From: Hydrogenophilales bacterium
GTDB lineage: Bacteria; Pseudomonadota; Gammaproteobacteria; Burkholderiales; Thiobacillaceae
Direction of reading: 5' to 3'
DNA: 64,000 nucleotides
Assembly: GCA_016703155.1 (NCBI GenBank)
Contig: JADJCP010000015.1
Coordinates: forward strand, 1 to 64,000
In this document: piece by piece, positions 51,708 through 60,436 of the stretch
Layout: every line of letters starts with the position of its first letter
How positions within the stretch are numbered: position 1 is the first letter of the stretch
Position numbers and translations under genes: made by a program
The notes under the pieces: model-generated
Told to the model about the DNA's origin: nothing
The model's input: only the letters and a program-made list of their open reading frames with translations
Databases searched by the model: none

Positions 51708-52322
51708 ATGCACGATGATCCTGTCTCTGTAGCACCGGATAAAGCCGCACTTCGCCGTCAACTGCGTCGGGCGCGCGCCGGCGTCGCCGAGGAAATACGC
51801 CGCTTTGCAGGCGGGCGTGTGATGCGTCTGGCACTGCGGGCGGGTTTGTTGGCACGGGACCGACGCGTTGCGTTTTATATGCCGGCCAAAGGCGAAATGG
51901 ATGTGCTGCCGCTATTGAACCAGGCATTGTGGATGCAGGTCGCGTGTTACCTGCCCATCGTGCCACACCATCGCCAGAGGCGCTTATGGTTCAGTCGATT
52001 GGGTGATGGGCCGCACTGGACGCTGAATCGCTACGACATTCCGGAATACGGCAAGCAACACCGCAAGGTACGCGCCCTGTGGCTGGATGTCGTCTTCCTG
52101 CCGTTGATCGGTTTCGACATGCGTGGCTATCGGATGGGCATGGGTGGCGGTTATTACGACGCCAGTCTGGCCTATCTGAAGCATCGGCGGGTCTGGAAAC
52201 GGCCCCGCTTGGTCGGGATTGCTTTCGAGGCGCAGAAATGCCAACGCATCCCCAATGATCCCTGGGATGTGCCGCTTGACATGGTGATTACCGAAGCCCG
52301 TTACTACCGGTTCAGGCGCTAG
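51708..52322 (+). CDS. 5-formyltetrahydrofolate cyclo-ligase
   Basis: Converts 5-formyl-THF to 5,10-methenyl-THF with ATP (YgfA/Fau). The protein is 204 aa. It has KAALRRQLRRAR at the start, YMPAKGEMDVLPLL, VVFLPLIGFDMRGYRMGMGGGYYDASLAYLK and a C-terminal IPNDPWDVPLDMVITE. It follows the 6S RNA, as in many proteobacteria. Confidence 0.93.
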   Translation: MHDDPVSVAPDKAALRRQLRRARAGVAEEIRRFAGGRVMRLALRAGLLARDRRVAFYMPAKGEMDVLPLLNQALWMQVACYLPIVPHHRQRRLWFSRLGDGPHWTLNRYDIPEYGKQHRKVRALWLDVVFLPLIGFDMRGYRMGMGGGYYDASLAYLKHRRVWKRPRLVGIAFEAQKCQRIPNDPWDVPLDMVITEARYYRFRR

Positions 52323-52326
52323 CGAA

Positions 52327-53096
52327 CTAATAACGGTAGATCGGCGCCGATATGGCCGGGGGTTGCCCGGCTGGTAGTCGCTGCCAGCTTGTTTGGAAGC
52401 TGGCGGGATGCGTCACACTATCCACGAAATCGCCAACCCAGGTGATCAAGGTGCCTGGGTTGGCCATCTTGGCCATGGGAGCTATTGTTTCGGGGGCAGC
52501 GGTGGCCAACGATTTGTGCAGGAGGTCCGGGGTGCCGGCCTTGAGTAGAGGCGCCACTGGCCCGGACGTATTGCTGTATTGCGCCCAGCGTTTGTTTTTT
52601 CCCGGATCGGCCAGTCGTTCGATGATGGCATTATAAAAATCGGGATTGGAGCCGGTCATCATCCAGCGCAGATAAAGCAAGGGATTGGTGAATTCTGCCC
52701 AGTTTCGCGCCGTTTCTGGCCGGATTAACGTGTTCAGGGCGCGGGATAGGTCTTCGGGTCGATCGAGGCGGTTGCCAACGCGGTCATGAACTGGGGTTCG
52801 GTGATGGCGTCGAGCCATTCGACAAAAGCTTGTGGATCCTTGAATGCGGTGCCGTGGCGCGACGAATCCAGCATCTGATCAAGCCATTCCTGGGATGAGC
52901 GCGGCAGTGACTTGGGTGACGGATGATGAGGCGTGGCGTTCGCGGGCAAGTGCAGACGCAGCATGTTGCCCTCAATACGTACGCTGGTCTGGGCAGAGTC
53001 CAGGCCATTCATGTTTTTGGCGGGCTCAGCGTGGGCGGGCCCGATTTTGCAACCGAGACACAACACAGCGAACAGGGCCAGGGAACGATGTTTCAT
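52327..53096 (-). CDS. Secreted protein with 12-13-residue Asp/Asn-Pro repeats, member 1 (one-base frameshift)
   Basis: I do not recognise the family. The signal peptide LALFAVLCLGCKIGPAHA is followed by about 60 residues of spacer, then a series of short units with a (D/N/E)P near the start and an aromatic and a Trp or Ala later (KDPQAFVEWLDAI, TEPQFMTALATAS, TNPLLYLRWMMTG, ADPGKNKRWAQY). The frame breaks near 52744 in a C-run. One restored C gives IDPKTYPRALNTL and continues to the end, about 256 aa. The repeat plan is the same as in 54283-54942. The IS element lies 80 bp upstream of its start. Confidence 0.7.
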
Positions 53097-53176
53097 TGAA
53101 AAGTGCCGGTAAATCAATGTGGTACAACTTCGGCATATATTAGCATGTCGATAGCTTGGCGACGCCCAAAGAAAAA

Positions 53177-53188
53177 GGCTCAATTCGC
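53177..53188 (+). repeat. IS left terminal inverted repeat
   Basis: GGCTCAATTCGC, identical to the inverted right end. The target duplication AAGAAAAA is immediately to its left. Confidence 0.85.
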
Positions 53189-53239
53189 ATTAATTTGTGA
53201 CAGGCTCAGGCCCTGAGCCTCGGGATTGCCAAACTGGCC

Positions 53240-54225
53240 ATGTTGGAAAGTGACCTGGAGGGTGAGATGAGGCAACGGGAATGGAAGAAACTCAAGGAGT
53301 GGGTGGCAAAACTGACCTTGGGCAGCGCCATGAACTGATGGGTGAATTGACGGCCGATGATGAGATAGTGGCCTCCGTTGGGATTATTGAGAACCATGGG
53401 AAGCCAGAGCAGCGTCCGCGCTGCGGGAGCGTTCACGTGGTCAGGAATGGCAGTGCCAGGGTGGTTTGGCAGCGCTATAAGTGTCGCGGTTGCAGTCGGA
53501 CGTTCAATGGCCTGACGGGCACGCCGCTGGCTCGCTTGCGCCTGAAGCCAAAGTGGCTCTCGCAGGCCGAGGCATTACGTGATGGTGTGACCATTACGAA
53601 GGCGGCCGAGCGCCTGAAGGTGGCGCGGAGCACGGCATTCGTTGGCGCCACCGCTTTATGGCCCTGCCCAAACCATTCAGGCGCAGAAGCCAGGGAATTG
53701 CTGAGGCGGATAAACCTTCTTCTTGCATTCCGACAAGGGGCAACGCGGTCTGGATCGGAAACCGCGCCGGCGCGGTGGCAGTGCGCCAAGCGCGGGCTGT
53801 CCAAAGAGCAGATCCCCGTGCTGGTCGCGCGGGACCGTTCAGGTGCCACGGCCAATTTCATTCTCGCGGCAGACGGCAAGGCCGATCTCGTCGCCGCCCT
53901 TAAGCCGTTGCTACCCCTGGATACGATCCTGTGCACCGACGGGAGCAGCGTGTTGGCCGCCGCCGTCAAAGAGATCGCGTAACCCACCGACCGATCAATG
54001 CCTCGGCCGGTCGGCGTCATTGCCGGCGTCTATCACATCCAGAACGTGAATGCCTTCGACAGCCGACTCAAGAACTGGATTCGCCGCTTCCATGGCGTGG
54101 CAACCAAGCATCTCGATTCCTACCTTTGGTTGGTTCCGGACCCTCGACCGGTCGTCATCGACTGGCTTACAACCCGCATCCTTGCTCGCTTTGGCTGTCG
54201 GCCGCCAGGCTGTCCCGCGAATTGA
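53240..54225 (+). pseudogene. Broken IS1595-type transposase
   Basis: Fragments in all three frames add up to one IS1595-type transposase: an N-terminal zinc-ribbon with QRYKCRGCSRTFNGLTGTPLARLR, an HTH (KAAERLKVARSTAFRWRHRF after repair), then EADETFFLHSDKGQRGLDRK, VLVARDRSGATANFILAADGKADL, LCTDGSSVLAAA and a C-terminal VYHIQNVNAFDSRLKNWIRRFHGVATKHLDSYL. I count about seven indels in under 1 kb, more than elsewhere in the window. One expected zinc Cys is Arg (QRPRCGS). The substitution suggests real decay on top of any sequence error. The start near 53240 is approximate. Confidence 0.8.
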
Positions 54226-54228
54226 GCC
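54217..54228 (-). repeat. IS right terminal inverted repeat
   Basis: GCGAATTGAGCC, the exact inverse of the left end. AAGAAAAA follows directly. Confidence 0.85.
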
Positions 54229-54231
54229 AAG

Positions 54232-54266
54232 AAAAAAGGGTGGAACCTAAGGTTCCACCCTTTTTT
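54232..54266 (-). terminator. Strong hairpin terminator, possibly bidirectional
   Basis: AAAAAA-GGGTGGAACC-TAA-GGTTCCACCC-TTTTTT, a perfect 10-bp stem with A and T tracts on both sides, 16 bp past the stop of the minus-strand repeat protein. The IS inserted into its outer A-tract. Confidence 0.9.
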
Positions 54267-54282
54267 ACTGAGGCTAGCCGAA

Positions 54283-54942
54283 TTACTTGGCGACCGGAGC
54301 GACGGGCAGCGCGGGGATGAAGCCGGCGAACGGATTCGTCAGGTTGCCGTAGGTGGCCGGGTTCAGGAACGCGCCCCAGGTGCCGTAGGTCTTGGGATCA
54401 GCGGAAGCAGCGGCCCACTGGGTGTACAGGTTGGGGTTCAGGGGAGCCATCATCAGGTTCATGTTGGCGGGGCTGATGGGAGCCATGGCCCAGTTCATGT
54501 ACATGTTGGGGTTCAGGGGAGCGGCGGCCATTTGCAGCATGCGCGGATCCAGAGGCGCGGCCAGCCACTTCATGTACATGTTGGGGTTCAGCATCGGGGC
54601 CAGCATGGCGGTGTAGAAGTTCGGGTCCAGGGAAGCGGCCAGCCACTTGGTATACATGGCGGGATCGAGCAGACCGGCGTACGACTTCAGGATGTCCGGG
54701 GACATGCCGGCTTGGGCCATACGGGTGTAGGTGGCGGGATCCATGCCACGCTGCATCATGATCATCATGGTGGCGGGATCCATCATGTCGGTCATGGCTT
54801 GGACGGCAGCCTTCGGATCCTTCATCGGCTCAACGGCCTTGGCGGGATCCATCAACTGAGCGGCGGTGCCTTCCGGGGCGGCGGCGGCGAATTGGGACAG
54901 CATGGCCAGGGTCAGGGCGCTGGCAAGGGTGGACAGTTTCAT
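54283..54942 (-). CDS. Secreted Met-rich protein of tandem 12-13-residue Asp/Asn-Pro repeats, member 2
   Basis: 219 aa. The Sec signal peptide MKLSTLASALTLAMLSQFAAA is followed by a mature chain that is almost wholly about 14 tandem units of 12-13 residues, consensus (L/M)(D/N)P-x-x-Y-x-x-W-x-A-x. Examples are LDPAMYTKWLAAS, LDPNFYTAMLAPM, LNPNMYMKWLAAP, LNPNMYMNWAMAP and LNPNLYTQWAAAS. There are no Cys in the mature part and it is very rich in Met, Ala and Pro. A periplasmic or surface structural role is my inference. Its own terminator (54232) and a 212-bp AT-rich upstream gap suggest a single-gene unit. It shares its plan with 52327-53096. Confidence 0.85.
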   Translation of the reverse strand: MKLSTLASALTLAMLSQFAAAAPEGTAAQLMDPAKAVEPMKDPKAAVQAMTDMMDPATMMIMMQRGMDPATYTRMAQAGMSPDILKSYAGLLDPAMYTKWLAASLDPNFYTAMLAPMLNPNMYMKWLAAPLDPRMLQMAAAPLNPNMYMNWAMAPISPANMNLMMAPLNPNLYTQWAAASADPKTYGTWGAFLNPATYGNLTNPFAGFIPALPVAPVAK

Positions 54943-55154
54943 GAAAAGCTCCTGTGAATGATCAAATTAAGTTGGGTTGGAACAGCGACTTCGAATACCG
55001 TAGAACCATGACTGCAATGTAACTTATGAATATAGATAGATGCTAATATTGCTTGCTGGTGGCATCCAGCCTCCAAGATCATTGTTGCATCTTTACAACA
55101 GGTGTTTTGCTGACGTCCGCGGAGTATTTATCAACGAAATCAACTAGCCTATGG

Positions 55155-55862
55155 CTATTCGCCCAGATAGGCGGCACGTACTTGAGAGTCCTTGATCAGG
55201 TCCGGGCTGGCGCCGCTCAAGGTCACCATACCACTCTCCATGACATAGGCACGCTGGCTGATTTTCAGCGCTAGATTGGCGTTTTGCTCGACCAGCAGGA
55301 TGGTAGCACCCTCTTGGGCGATGCTGGCGATGGTTTCGTAGATCTTGCGCACCATCAGCGGCGCCAGGCCCATACTCGGCTCATCCAGCAACAGCAGGCG
55401 GGGCCGGCTCATCAGTGCACGACCGATGGCGAGCATCTGCTGCTCGCCACCCGACAGGGTGCCTGCCAGTTGCGTGCGCCGTTCGGCCAAGCGTGGAAAC
55501 AGACTGTAAACCTTGTCCAGATCGGCACGAATGCCCGGATGGTCCTTGCGCAGGAAGGCACCCATATCGAGATTTTCGCCCACCGTCAGCCGGGCGAAAA
55601 CACCCCGGCCCTCGGGTACCAGGGAGATGCCAAGGCCGGCGATGGTGTGCGTTGGCAGTCCGCTGATGCGGGCGCCATCGAAATGTATCGTGCTGGAGGC
55701 ATGGACCATGCCCAAGATGCCTTTCAGGCTGCTGCTCTTGCCCGCGCCGTTCGCGCCGATCAGGCAAACGAGTTCGCCTTCGGCAACCTCGAAATCGATG
55801 CCGCGCACGGCATGGATGCCGCCGTAGGAAACCTTCAAGCCGCGAACTTCGAGCAGGCTCAT
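55155..55862 (-). CDS. livF: Branched-chain amino acid ABC transporter ATPase LivF
   Basis: 235-aa ATPase of a HAAT-type importer. Walker A is in LIGANGAGKSSSLKGILGMV, the signature in GTLSGGEQQMLAIGRAL, and Walker B in RLLLLDEPSMGLAPLM. The last residues VRAAYLGE are typical of LivF. It is the last gene of the livKHMGF operon and overlaps livG by four bases. Confidence 0.94.
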   Translation of the reverse strand: MSLLEVRGLKVSYGGIHAVRGIDFEVAEGELVCLIGANGAGKSSSLKGILGMVHASSTIHFDGARISGLPTHTIAGLGISLVPEGRGVFARLTVGENLDMGAFLRKDHPGIRADLDKVYSLFPRLAERRTQLAGTLSGGEQQMLAIGRALMSRPRLLLLDEPSMGLAPLMVRKIYETIASIAQEGATILLVEQNANLALKISQRAYVMESGMVTLSGASPDLIKDSQVRAAYLGE

Positions 55863-56632
55863 CCCGTCCCCTCGTCAACGCCCAGATAGGCTTCGATGAC
55901 CGCGCGGTCTTGTTGTACCGATTCCGGCCCCCCCTCGGCGATCTTGCGTCCGTAGTCGAGTACCGCGACCCGGTCGCATAACCCCATGACCAGTTTGACA
56001 TCGTGTTCGATGAGCAACAGGGTGATGCCACTGTCGCGCAGACGCCGGAACAGGTCGGACATTTGACGCCGCTCCGCCGGGTTCATGCCGGCGACCGGTT
56101 CGTCCAAGGCCAGAAGTTTGGGCTCTGTCGCCAGCGCCCGGGCGATCTCCAGGCGGCGCTGGTCGCCATAGGCGAGATGACCGGCCAGCGTGCGGCCTTT
56201 GCCGCGCAGGCCGACAAATTCCATCAATTCGCTGGCTTTGCGTCGCAACTGTGCTTCCTCGGCGCGAGTCCGGGGATTCCTCAGGATCGCCCCCAGTATG
56301 CCTGCACGGCTGCGGATGTGGCCGCCGACCATGACATTTTCAAGCGCGGTCATATTGGCGAACAGCCGGATGTTCTGAAATGTTCGGGCGAAGCCGCGCC
56401 GGACTATTTCGTGCGGTTTGCGGTTGTGGACCGGCGCGCCATCCAGCAGGATGCGGCCCGCAGTGACCGAGTAGAGCCCGGTCATGCAGTTGAACAGGGT
56501 GGTCTTGCCGGCGCCATTCGGCCCGATGAGGCCGTAGATCTCGCCCTTGCCGACACTCAGGGTAACCGCTTCCAGCGCGGCGAGTCCGCCGAACTGCTTG
56601 GTAACACCGGTGACTTCGAGCAGGTCCGCCAT
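55859..56632 (-). CDS. livG: Branched-chain amino acid ABC transporter ATPase LivG
   Basis: 257 aa from the ATG at 56632 (MADLLEVTGVTKQFGGLAALEAV). A longer frame upstream runs into livM and is not conserved. Walker A GPNGAGKTTLFNCMTGLY, signature LAYGDQRRLEIARAL, Walker B KLLALDEPVAGMNPAE and the family tail AVIEAYLG are present. It is encoded two bases after livM. Confidence 0.94.
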   Translation of the reverse strand: MADLLEVTGVTKQFGGLAALEAVTLSVGKGEIYGLIGPNGAGKTTLFNCMTGLYSVTAGRILLDGAPVHNRKPHEIVRRGFARTFQNIRLFANMTALENVMVGGHIRSRAGILGAILRNPRTRAEEAQLRRKASELMEFVGLRGKGRTLAGHLAYGDQRRLEIARALATEPKLLALDEPVAGMNPAERRQMSDLFRRLRDSGITLLLIEHDVKLVMGLCDRVAVLDYGRKIAEGGPESVQQDRAVIEAYLGVDEGTG

Positions 56633-56634
56633 GC

Positions 56635-57738
56635 TCAGACTTTGGCGTCGTACAAGTCGGCCTGCTCTTGTTCCGCGACGCCATCCTCCGCGGCGAATTC
56701 GCGGCGTCTTTGGCGCGAGGGGATCAGGCCGGCCGGCCGGTAGATCATCATCAGTACCAAAGCCAGACCGAATATCAGCATACGCAGGTCGTTCGGGTCG
56801 ACTACTACATGGCCCAGCGCGGCTCGCTGCCAGTCGCCGAGGTAGCGCAAGGCCTCGGGCAGAACGGTGAGCATGACGGCGCCGAGGATGACGCCCGGGA
56901 TATGCCCCATGCCGCCCAGGACGATCATGCAAAGGATCAGGATGGACTCCCAGAGATTGAAACTCTCCGGGCTGATGAACCCCTGAAACGAGGCGAAAAG
57001 TCCGCCCGCCAAGCCGCCGAATGTCGCGCCCATCGCGAAGGCGAGCAGTTTTACGTTACGCGTATTCACGCCCATCGCCGCTGCGGCCACCTCGTCTTCG
57101 CGCAATGCTGCCCAGGCCCGACCGATACGCGAGTTCTGCAAGCGCATGGCGATGACTATGGTGGCCAATGTGAAGGCCAGGAAGAGATAGTAGTAAAGAT
57201 AGGGCGCGGTGAGTTTGAAGCCGAAGAGGTGGTGGTTGCCTTTAAAGATCAGCGGCCCCAGGGCAACCGGGTCGATCAGATTGATGCCTTGGGGGCCGTT
57301 GGTCAGGTTGAACGGTGCATTCAGGTTGTTCATGAAGATACGGATGATCTCGCCGAATCCCAGCGTAACGATGGCCAGGTAGTCGCCACGCAGCCGTAAG
57401 GTTGGCGCGCCCAGAAGTACTCCAAAAAATCCCGCCAGCAAGGCTCCCAAGGGCAGGATGGCCCAGAAGGGCAGGTGCAGCCCGAAATGGGGGCTGGCCA
57501 GCCAGGCATACAGATAGGCGCCTATGGCATAGAAGGCGACGTAGCCCAGGTCGAGCAGGCCGGCGTAACCGACGACGATGTTCAGGCCCAGGGCCAGCAT
57601 GACGTATAGCAGGACGAAATCAAGCACCCGCACCCAGCTGTTGCCGAGCGTCGCGCCGGTCAGGAAGGGTAGCAGGATGAGCGTGATCGCCAGCAGCAGA
57701 AAGGCTACGGGCGGGGGTAGCCGAAGCCATTTAGGCAC
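56635..57738 (-). CDS. livM: Branched-chain amino acid ABC transporter permease LivM
   Basis: 367-aa inner-membrane permease with about ten helices. It has the NIVVGYAGLLDLGYVAFYAIGAY signature, and the EAA-like loop is in GRAWAALREDEVAAAAMGVN. It overlaps livH by eight bases. Confidence 0.93.
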   Translation of the reverse strand: MPKWLRLPPPVAFLLLAITLILLPFLTGATLGNSWVRVLDFVLLYVMLALGLNIVVGYAGLLDLGYVAFYAIGAYLYAWLASPHFGLHLPFWAILPLGALLAGFFGVLLGAPTLRLRGDYLAIVTLGFGEIIRIFMNNLNAPFNLTNGPQGINLIDPVALGPLIFKGNHHLFGFKLTAPYLYYYLFLAFTLATIVIAMRLQNSRIGRAWAALREDEVAAAAMGVNTRNVKLLAFAMGATFGGLAGGLFASFQGFISPESFNLWESILILCMIVLGGMGHIPGVILGAVMLTVLPEALRYLGDWQRAALGHVVVDPNDLRMLIFGLALVLMMIYRPAGLIPSRQRRREFAAEDGVAEQEQADLYDAKV

Positions 57739-58660
57739 GGCTGGCCACCCGTTCGCCGAGCAGTCCGGAAGGCCGGAACACCAGGACCAGGATCAGCACG
57801 AAGAAGGCGAAGACATCCTGGTAATGACTGCCCAGGAAACCACCTGTCAGGTCGCCGATATAGCCGGCACCGAGCGCCTCGATCATGCCCAGGAGCATGC
57901 CGCCGAGCATGGCGCCGGCAATGTTGCCGATGCCTCCCAGGACTGCGGCTGAGAATGCCTTCAAGCCTAGAAGGAAGCCCATGTAGTAATGCGCCAGGCC
58001 GTAGTAAGCGCTTACCATGACGCCGGCGATGGCGGCGATGGCCGAACCGATCAGGAAGGTTGCCGAGATGACCTTGTCGACATTCACACCCATCAACGCG
58101 GCAACTTCCTTGGACTGCGCCGTGGCGCGCATGGCCCGGCCCAGGCGGGTACGCTGGACGAGCAGCCAGAGGCTGGCCATGACCGACAGCGATAAGACGA
58201 CGATGAAAATTTGCAGGTCGGTGATATGCGCCCCCCAAATCTCGTGCCGGCCTTCGGGCAGGATGCGTGGGAAGGACACATACTGGCGTCCCCAAACCAG
58301 CATGGCGACGTTCTGCAGGATGATCGAGACACCGATGGCGGTGATCAGAGGGGCTAGTCTTGGGGCTTTGCGCAGGGGCCGGTAAGCGATTTTTTCAATG
58401 GCGTAGCCGAGCAGCATGCAGGCAGGGATAGCCACGAGAACCCCAGCCAGTACGACCAGGATACCGGGCAGCTCGGGCATGGCCCCCAGCAGCAGACCGA
58501 TCACACTCAGGGCGACCATGGCGCCGATCATGGTGACTTCGCCGTGCGCGAAATTGATCAGTTCCAGAATACCGTAGACCATGGTGTAGCCGAGGGCTAC
58601 CAGCGCATAGATGCTGCCCAGCACCAAGCCGTTGATGAGTTGTTGCAGGAATATATCCAT
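57731..58660 (-). CDS. livH: Branched-chain amino acid ABC transporter permease LivH
   Basis: 309-aa permease, partner of LivM. It starts MDIFLQQLINGLVLGSIYALVALGYTMVYGILELINFAHGEV and has the loop GRAMRATAQSKEVAALMGVN. About eight helices are present. Confidence 0.94.
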   Translation of the reverse strand: MDIFLQQLINGLVLGSIYALVALGYTMVYGILELINFAHGEVTMIGAMVALSVIGLLLGAMPELPGILVVLAGVLVAIPACMLLGYAIEKIAYRPLRKAPRLAPLITAIGVSIILQNVAMLVWGRQYVSFPRILPEGRHEIWGAHITDLQIFIVVLSLSVMASLWLLVQRTRLGRAMRATAQSKEVAALMGVNVDKVISATFLIGSAIAAIAGVMVSAYYGLAHYYMGFLLGLKAFSAAVLGGIGNIAGAMLGGMLLGMIEALGAGYIGDLTGGFLGSHYQDVFAFFVLILVLVFRPSGLLGERVASRA

Positions 58661-58715
58661 GGCGCGGCACCGGCGTGCCCATCGGCGGAGATCTTGCGCC
58701 GACGGGCGGGATGAA

Positions 58716-59867
58716 TTACTTGACGGTTTCCAGGACTGCCCAAGCGCCGTTCTTGACTTGATAGACTGTGACCGCGCCGCCCTGGGTGTCGCCCTTGGCG
58801 TCGAAGCGGAGTTGGCCCGAGACGCCCTGATGATCGGTCTGTGGCAGCACCGCGAGTACCGCCGCGGGATCGGCCGAGTCGGCCTTTTTCATCGCCGCGA
58901 CCAGGACTTGCACCGCGTCGTAGGCATAGGGCGCATAGACTTGGATGGCGCCATATTTCGCCTCGAAGCGCGTTTTGAAGGCCGGGCCTCCAGGCATGGC
59001 CTCCAGGGGCAATCCCGGTGAGGAGGCGGTGACACCCTCGGCATCGGTACCGGCCAATTTGATGAAGTTGATGTTTTGCAGGCCGTCGCCGCCGAGCAGC
59101 TTTGCGTTCAGACCCAGTCGTTTCATCTGTTGTGCCATCGGGCCGCCTTGCGGGTCCATGCCGCCGAAGAAGAGCAGGTCGGGTGACTTGCCCTTGATCG
59201 AGGTCAGGATGGCGGCAAAGTCGGTAGCCCGGTCGTTGGTGAACTCGCGCGCGACAATGGTGCCCCCGGCTGCCTTCGCGGCTTTCTCGAATTCGTCGGC
59301 CAGACCCTGACCATAGGCGGTGCGATCGTCGACCACGGCGATGCGCTTGGCGCCCATCTTGCCTACCGCGAACTGTCCGAGGGCCCGGCCCTGCTGTTCA
59401 TCGTTGGCCATGACCCGGTAGGCGGTCTTGTAGCCCTGCGCGGTATAGGCGATGGCGGTGGCGGAGGGCGAGATCTGCGGAATGCCGGCGTCGTGGTAAT
59501 ACTTCGAGGCCGGGATGGTGGTGCCGGAATTGAGGTGTCCGATGACAGCCTGGACGCCTTGATCCACCAGTTTTTGCGCGACGATGGTGGCGGTCTTCGG
59601 GTCGGCTTGGTCGTCCTCGCCGAGCAGTTCCAGCTTGATTTTCTTGCCGCCGAGCGTGAGTCCTTGCGCGTGGATTTCGTCGACGGCAAGACGGGCGCCG
59701 TTTTCGTTGTCCTTGCCGATATGTGCCTGGGGACCGGTAAGTGGCGATACTGAGCCGATCTTGATGACAGTGATGTCACTGTCGGTTTCAGCCTTTTTGC
59801 CGCAACCGCTGAGGGCACCGGCAAGGATAAGTGACAAAATAAGTGTGTTGCGTCGACCGAAACCCAT
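58716..59867 (-). CDS. livK: Branched-chain amino acid-type substrate-binding lipoprotein
   Basis: 383 aa, a periplasmic-binding-protein type I fold of the Leu/Ile/Val group (VIKIGSVSPLTGPQAHIGKDNENGARLAVDEIHAQG; YGQGLADEFEKAAKAAGG). The N-terminus LILAGALSGCGKK carries a lipobox, so it is predicted to be membrane-anchored and not freely soluble as in E. coli LivK. The ligand could be a branched-chain amino acid or another amide, and sequence alone does not decide. It is first of the livKHMGF operon. Confidence 0.9.
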   Translation of the reverse strand: MGFGRRNTLILSLILAGALSGCGKKAETDSDITVIKIGSVSPLTGPQAHIGKDNENGARLAVDEIHAQGLTLGGKKIKLELLGEDDQADPKTATIVAQKLVDQGVQAVIGHLNSGTTIPASKYYHDAGIPQISPSATAIAYTAQGYKTAYRVMANDEQQGRALGQFAVGKMGAKRIAVVDDRTAYGQGLADEFEKAAKAAGGTIVAREFTNDRATDFAAILTSIKGKSPDLLFFGGMDPQGGPMAQQMKRLGLNAKLLGGDGLQNINFIKLAGTDAEGVTASSPGLPLEAMPGGPAFKTRFEAKYGAIQVYAPYAYDAVQVLVAAMKKADSADPAAVLAVLPQTDHQGVSGQLRFDAKGDTQGGAVTVYQVKNGAWAVLETVK

Positions 59868-59936
59868 GATCTTCCCCTGAAATGCATCTAAACCCGCGAT
59901 TTATACCACAGGCGCTAGTGCCCGCGCGCTGCCAAT

Positions 59937-59963
59937 AAAAAAGGCCGGTTCACCGGCCTTTTT
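59937..59963 (-). terminator. Terminator downstream of the cytochrome c gene
   Basis: AAGGCCGGT-TC-ACCGGCCTT flanked by A6 and T5, 17 bp past the cytochrome c stop. It is usable in both directions. Confidence 0.9.
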
Positions 59964-59979
59964 GAGGATGGGTTTCAGC

Positions 59980-60285
59980 TTACAGGGACATGATCCACTT
60001 GGCGAGCGCGGCGGCATCGGCGTCGTTGGCTTGCGGCTGCTTGGACATCGGTACCGCGCCCCAGACGCCCTTGCTGCCGTTCTTGATGACGCCGACGATG
60101 TGCGCCTCGGCCTTGGCGTCGCCCTTGTATTTCTTGGCGACATCCTGGAAGGCCGGGCCGACGACCTTCTTGGCGACCTGGTGGCAGCTCAGGCAAGCCT
60201 TGTCCTGGGCCAACTTCTGGCTGGCGACGGCGGGACCGGCAAGGGCGATCAGGGCGGCGGCGGAAATCAGTGCGATTTTGTTCAT
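59980..60285 (-). CDS. Class I c-type cytochrome (c551/c552-like)
   Basis: 101 aa. The signal peptide MNKIALISAAALIALAGPAVA is followed by a small monoheme cytochrome. The heme site is CLSCH in DKACLSCHQVAKKVVGPAF and the distal Met is in WGAVPMSKQ. It is a periplasmic electron carrier for an oxidase or reductase that is not in this window. The ATG at 60285 has AAGGAGAG before it. Longer upstream frame is not signal-like. Confidence 0.93.
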   Translation of the reverse strand: MNKIALISAAALIALAGPAVASQKLAQDKACLSCHQVAKKVVGPAFQDVAKKYKGDAKAEAHIVGVIKNGSKGVWGAVPMSKQPQANDADAAALAKWIMSL

Positions 60286-60436
60286 TCTTTCTCTCCTTGG
60301 TCTGGAAAATGGGGGCAGGGTGGTGCGCCTGAGAAGGATTACACAGAAAAATTGGAAAGTAACCCGTCTATTTGCACTAGGTCCGGCAGAGATTCCGCAC
60401 TTGGCTGTCCCCGGGCAGCGATATCGGTTGAAAGAT

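Larger units (their letters stand above)
53177..54228. mobile_element. IS1595-family-like insertion sequence
   Basis: A 1052-bp element with terminal inverted repeats GGCTCAATTCGC (53177-53188 and, inverted, 54217-54228). It is flanked by an exact 8-bp direct repeat AAGAAAAA (53169-53176 and 54229-54236), the target duplication length of the IS1595 family. Inside is one broken DDE transposase. It inserted into the A-tract of the terminator that follows the second Asp-Pro repeat gene, 80 bp upstream of the first. Confidence 0.88.

Noticed and set aside
53281..54225. Two intact transposase genes inside the IS
   Set aside because: Fragments in three frames form one transposase; neither piece has a complete DDE domain.
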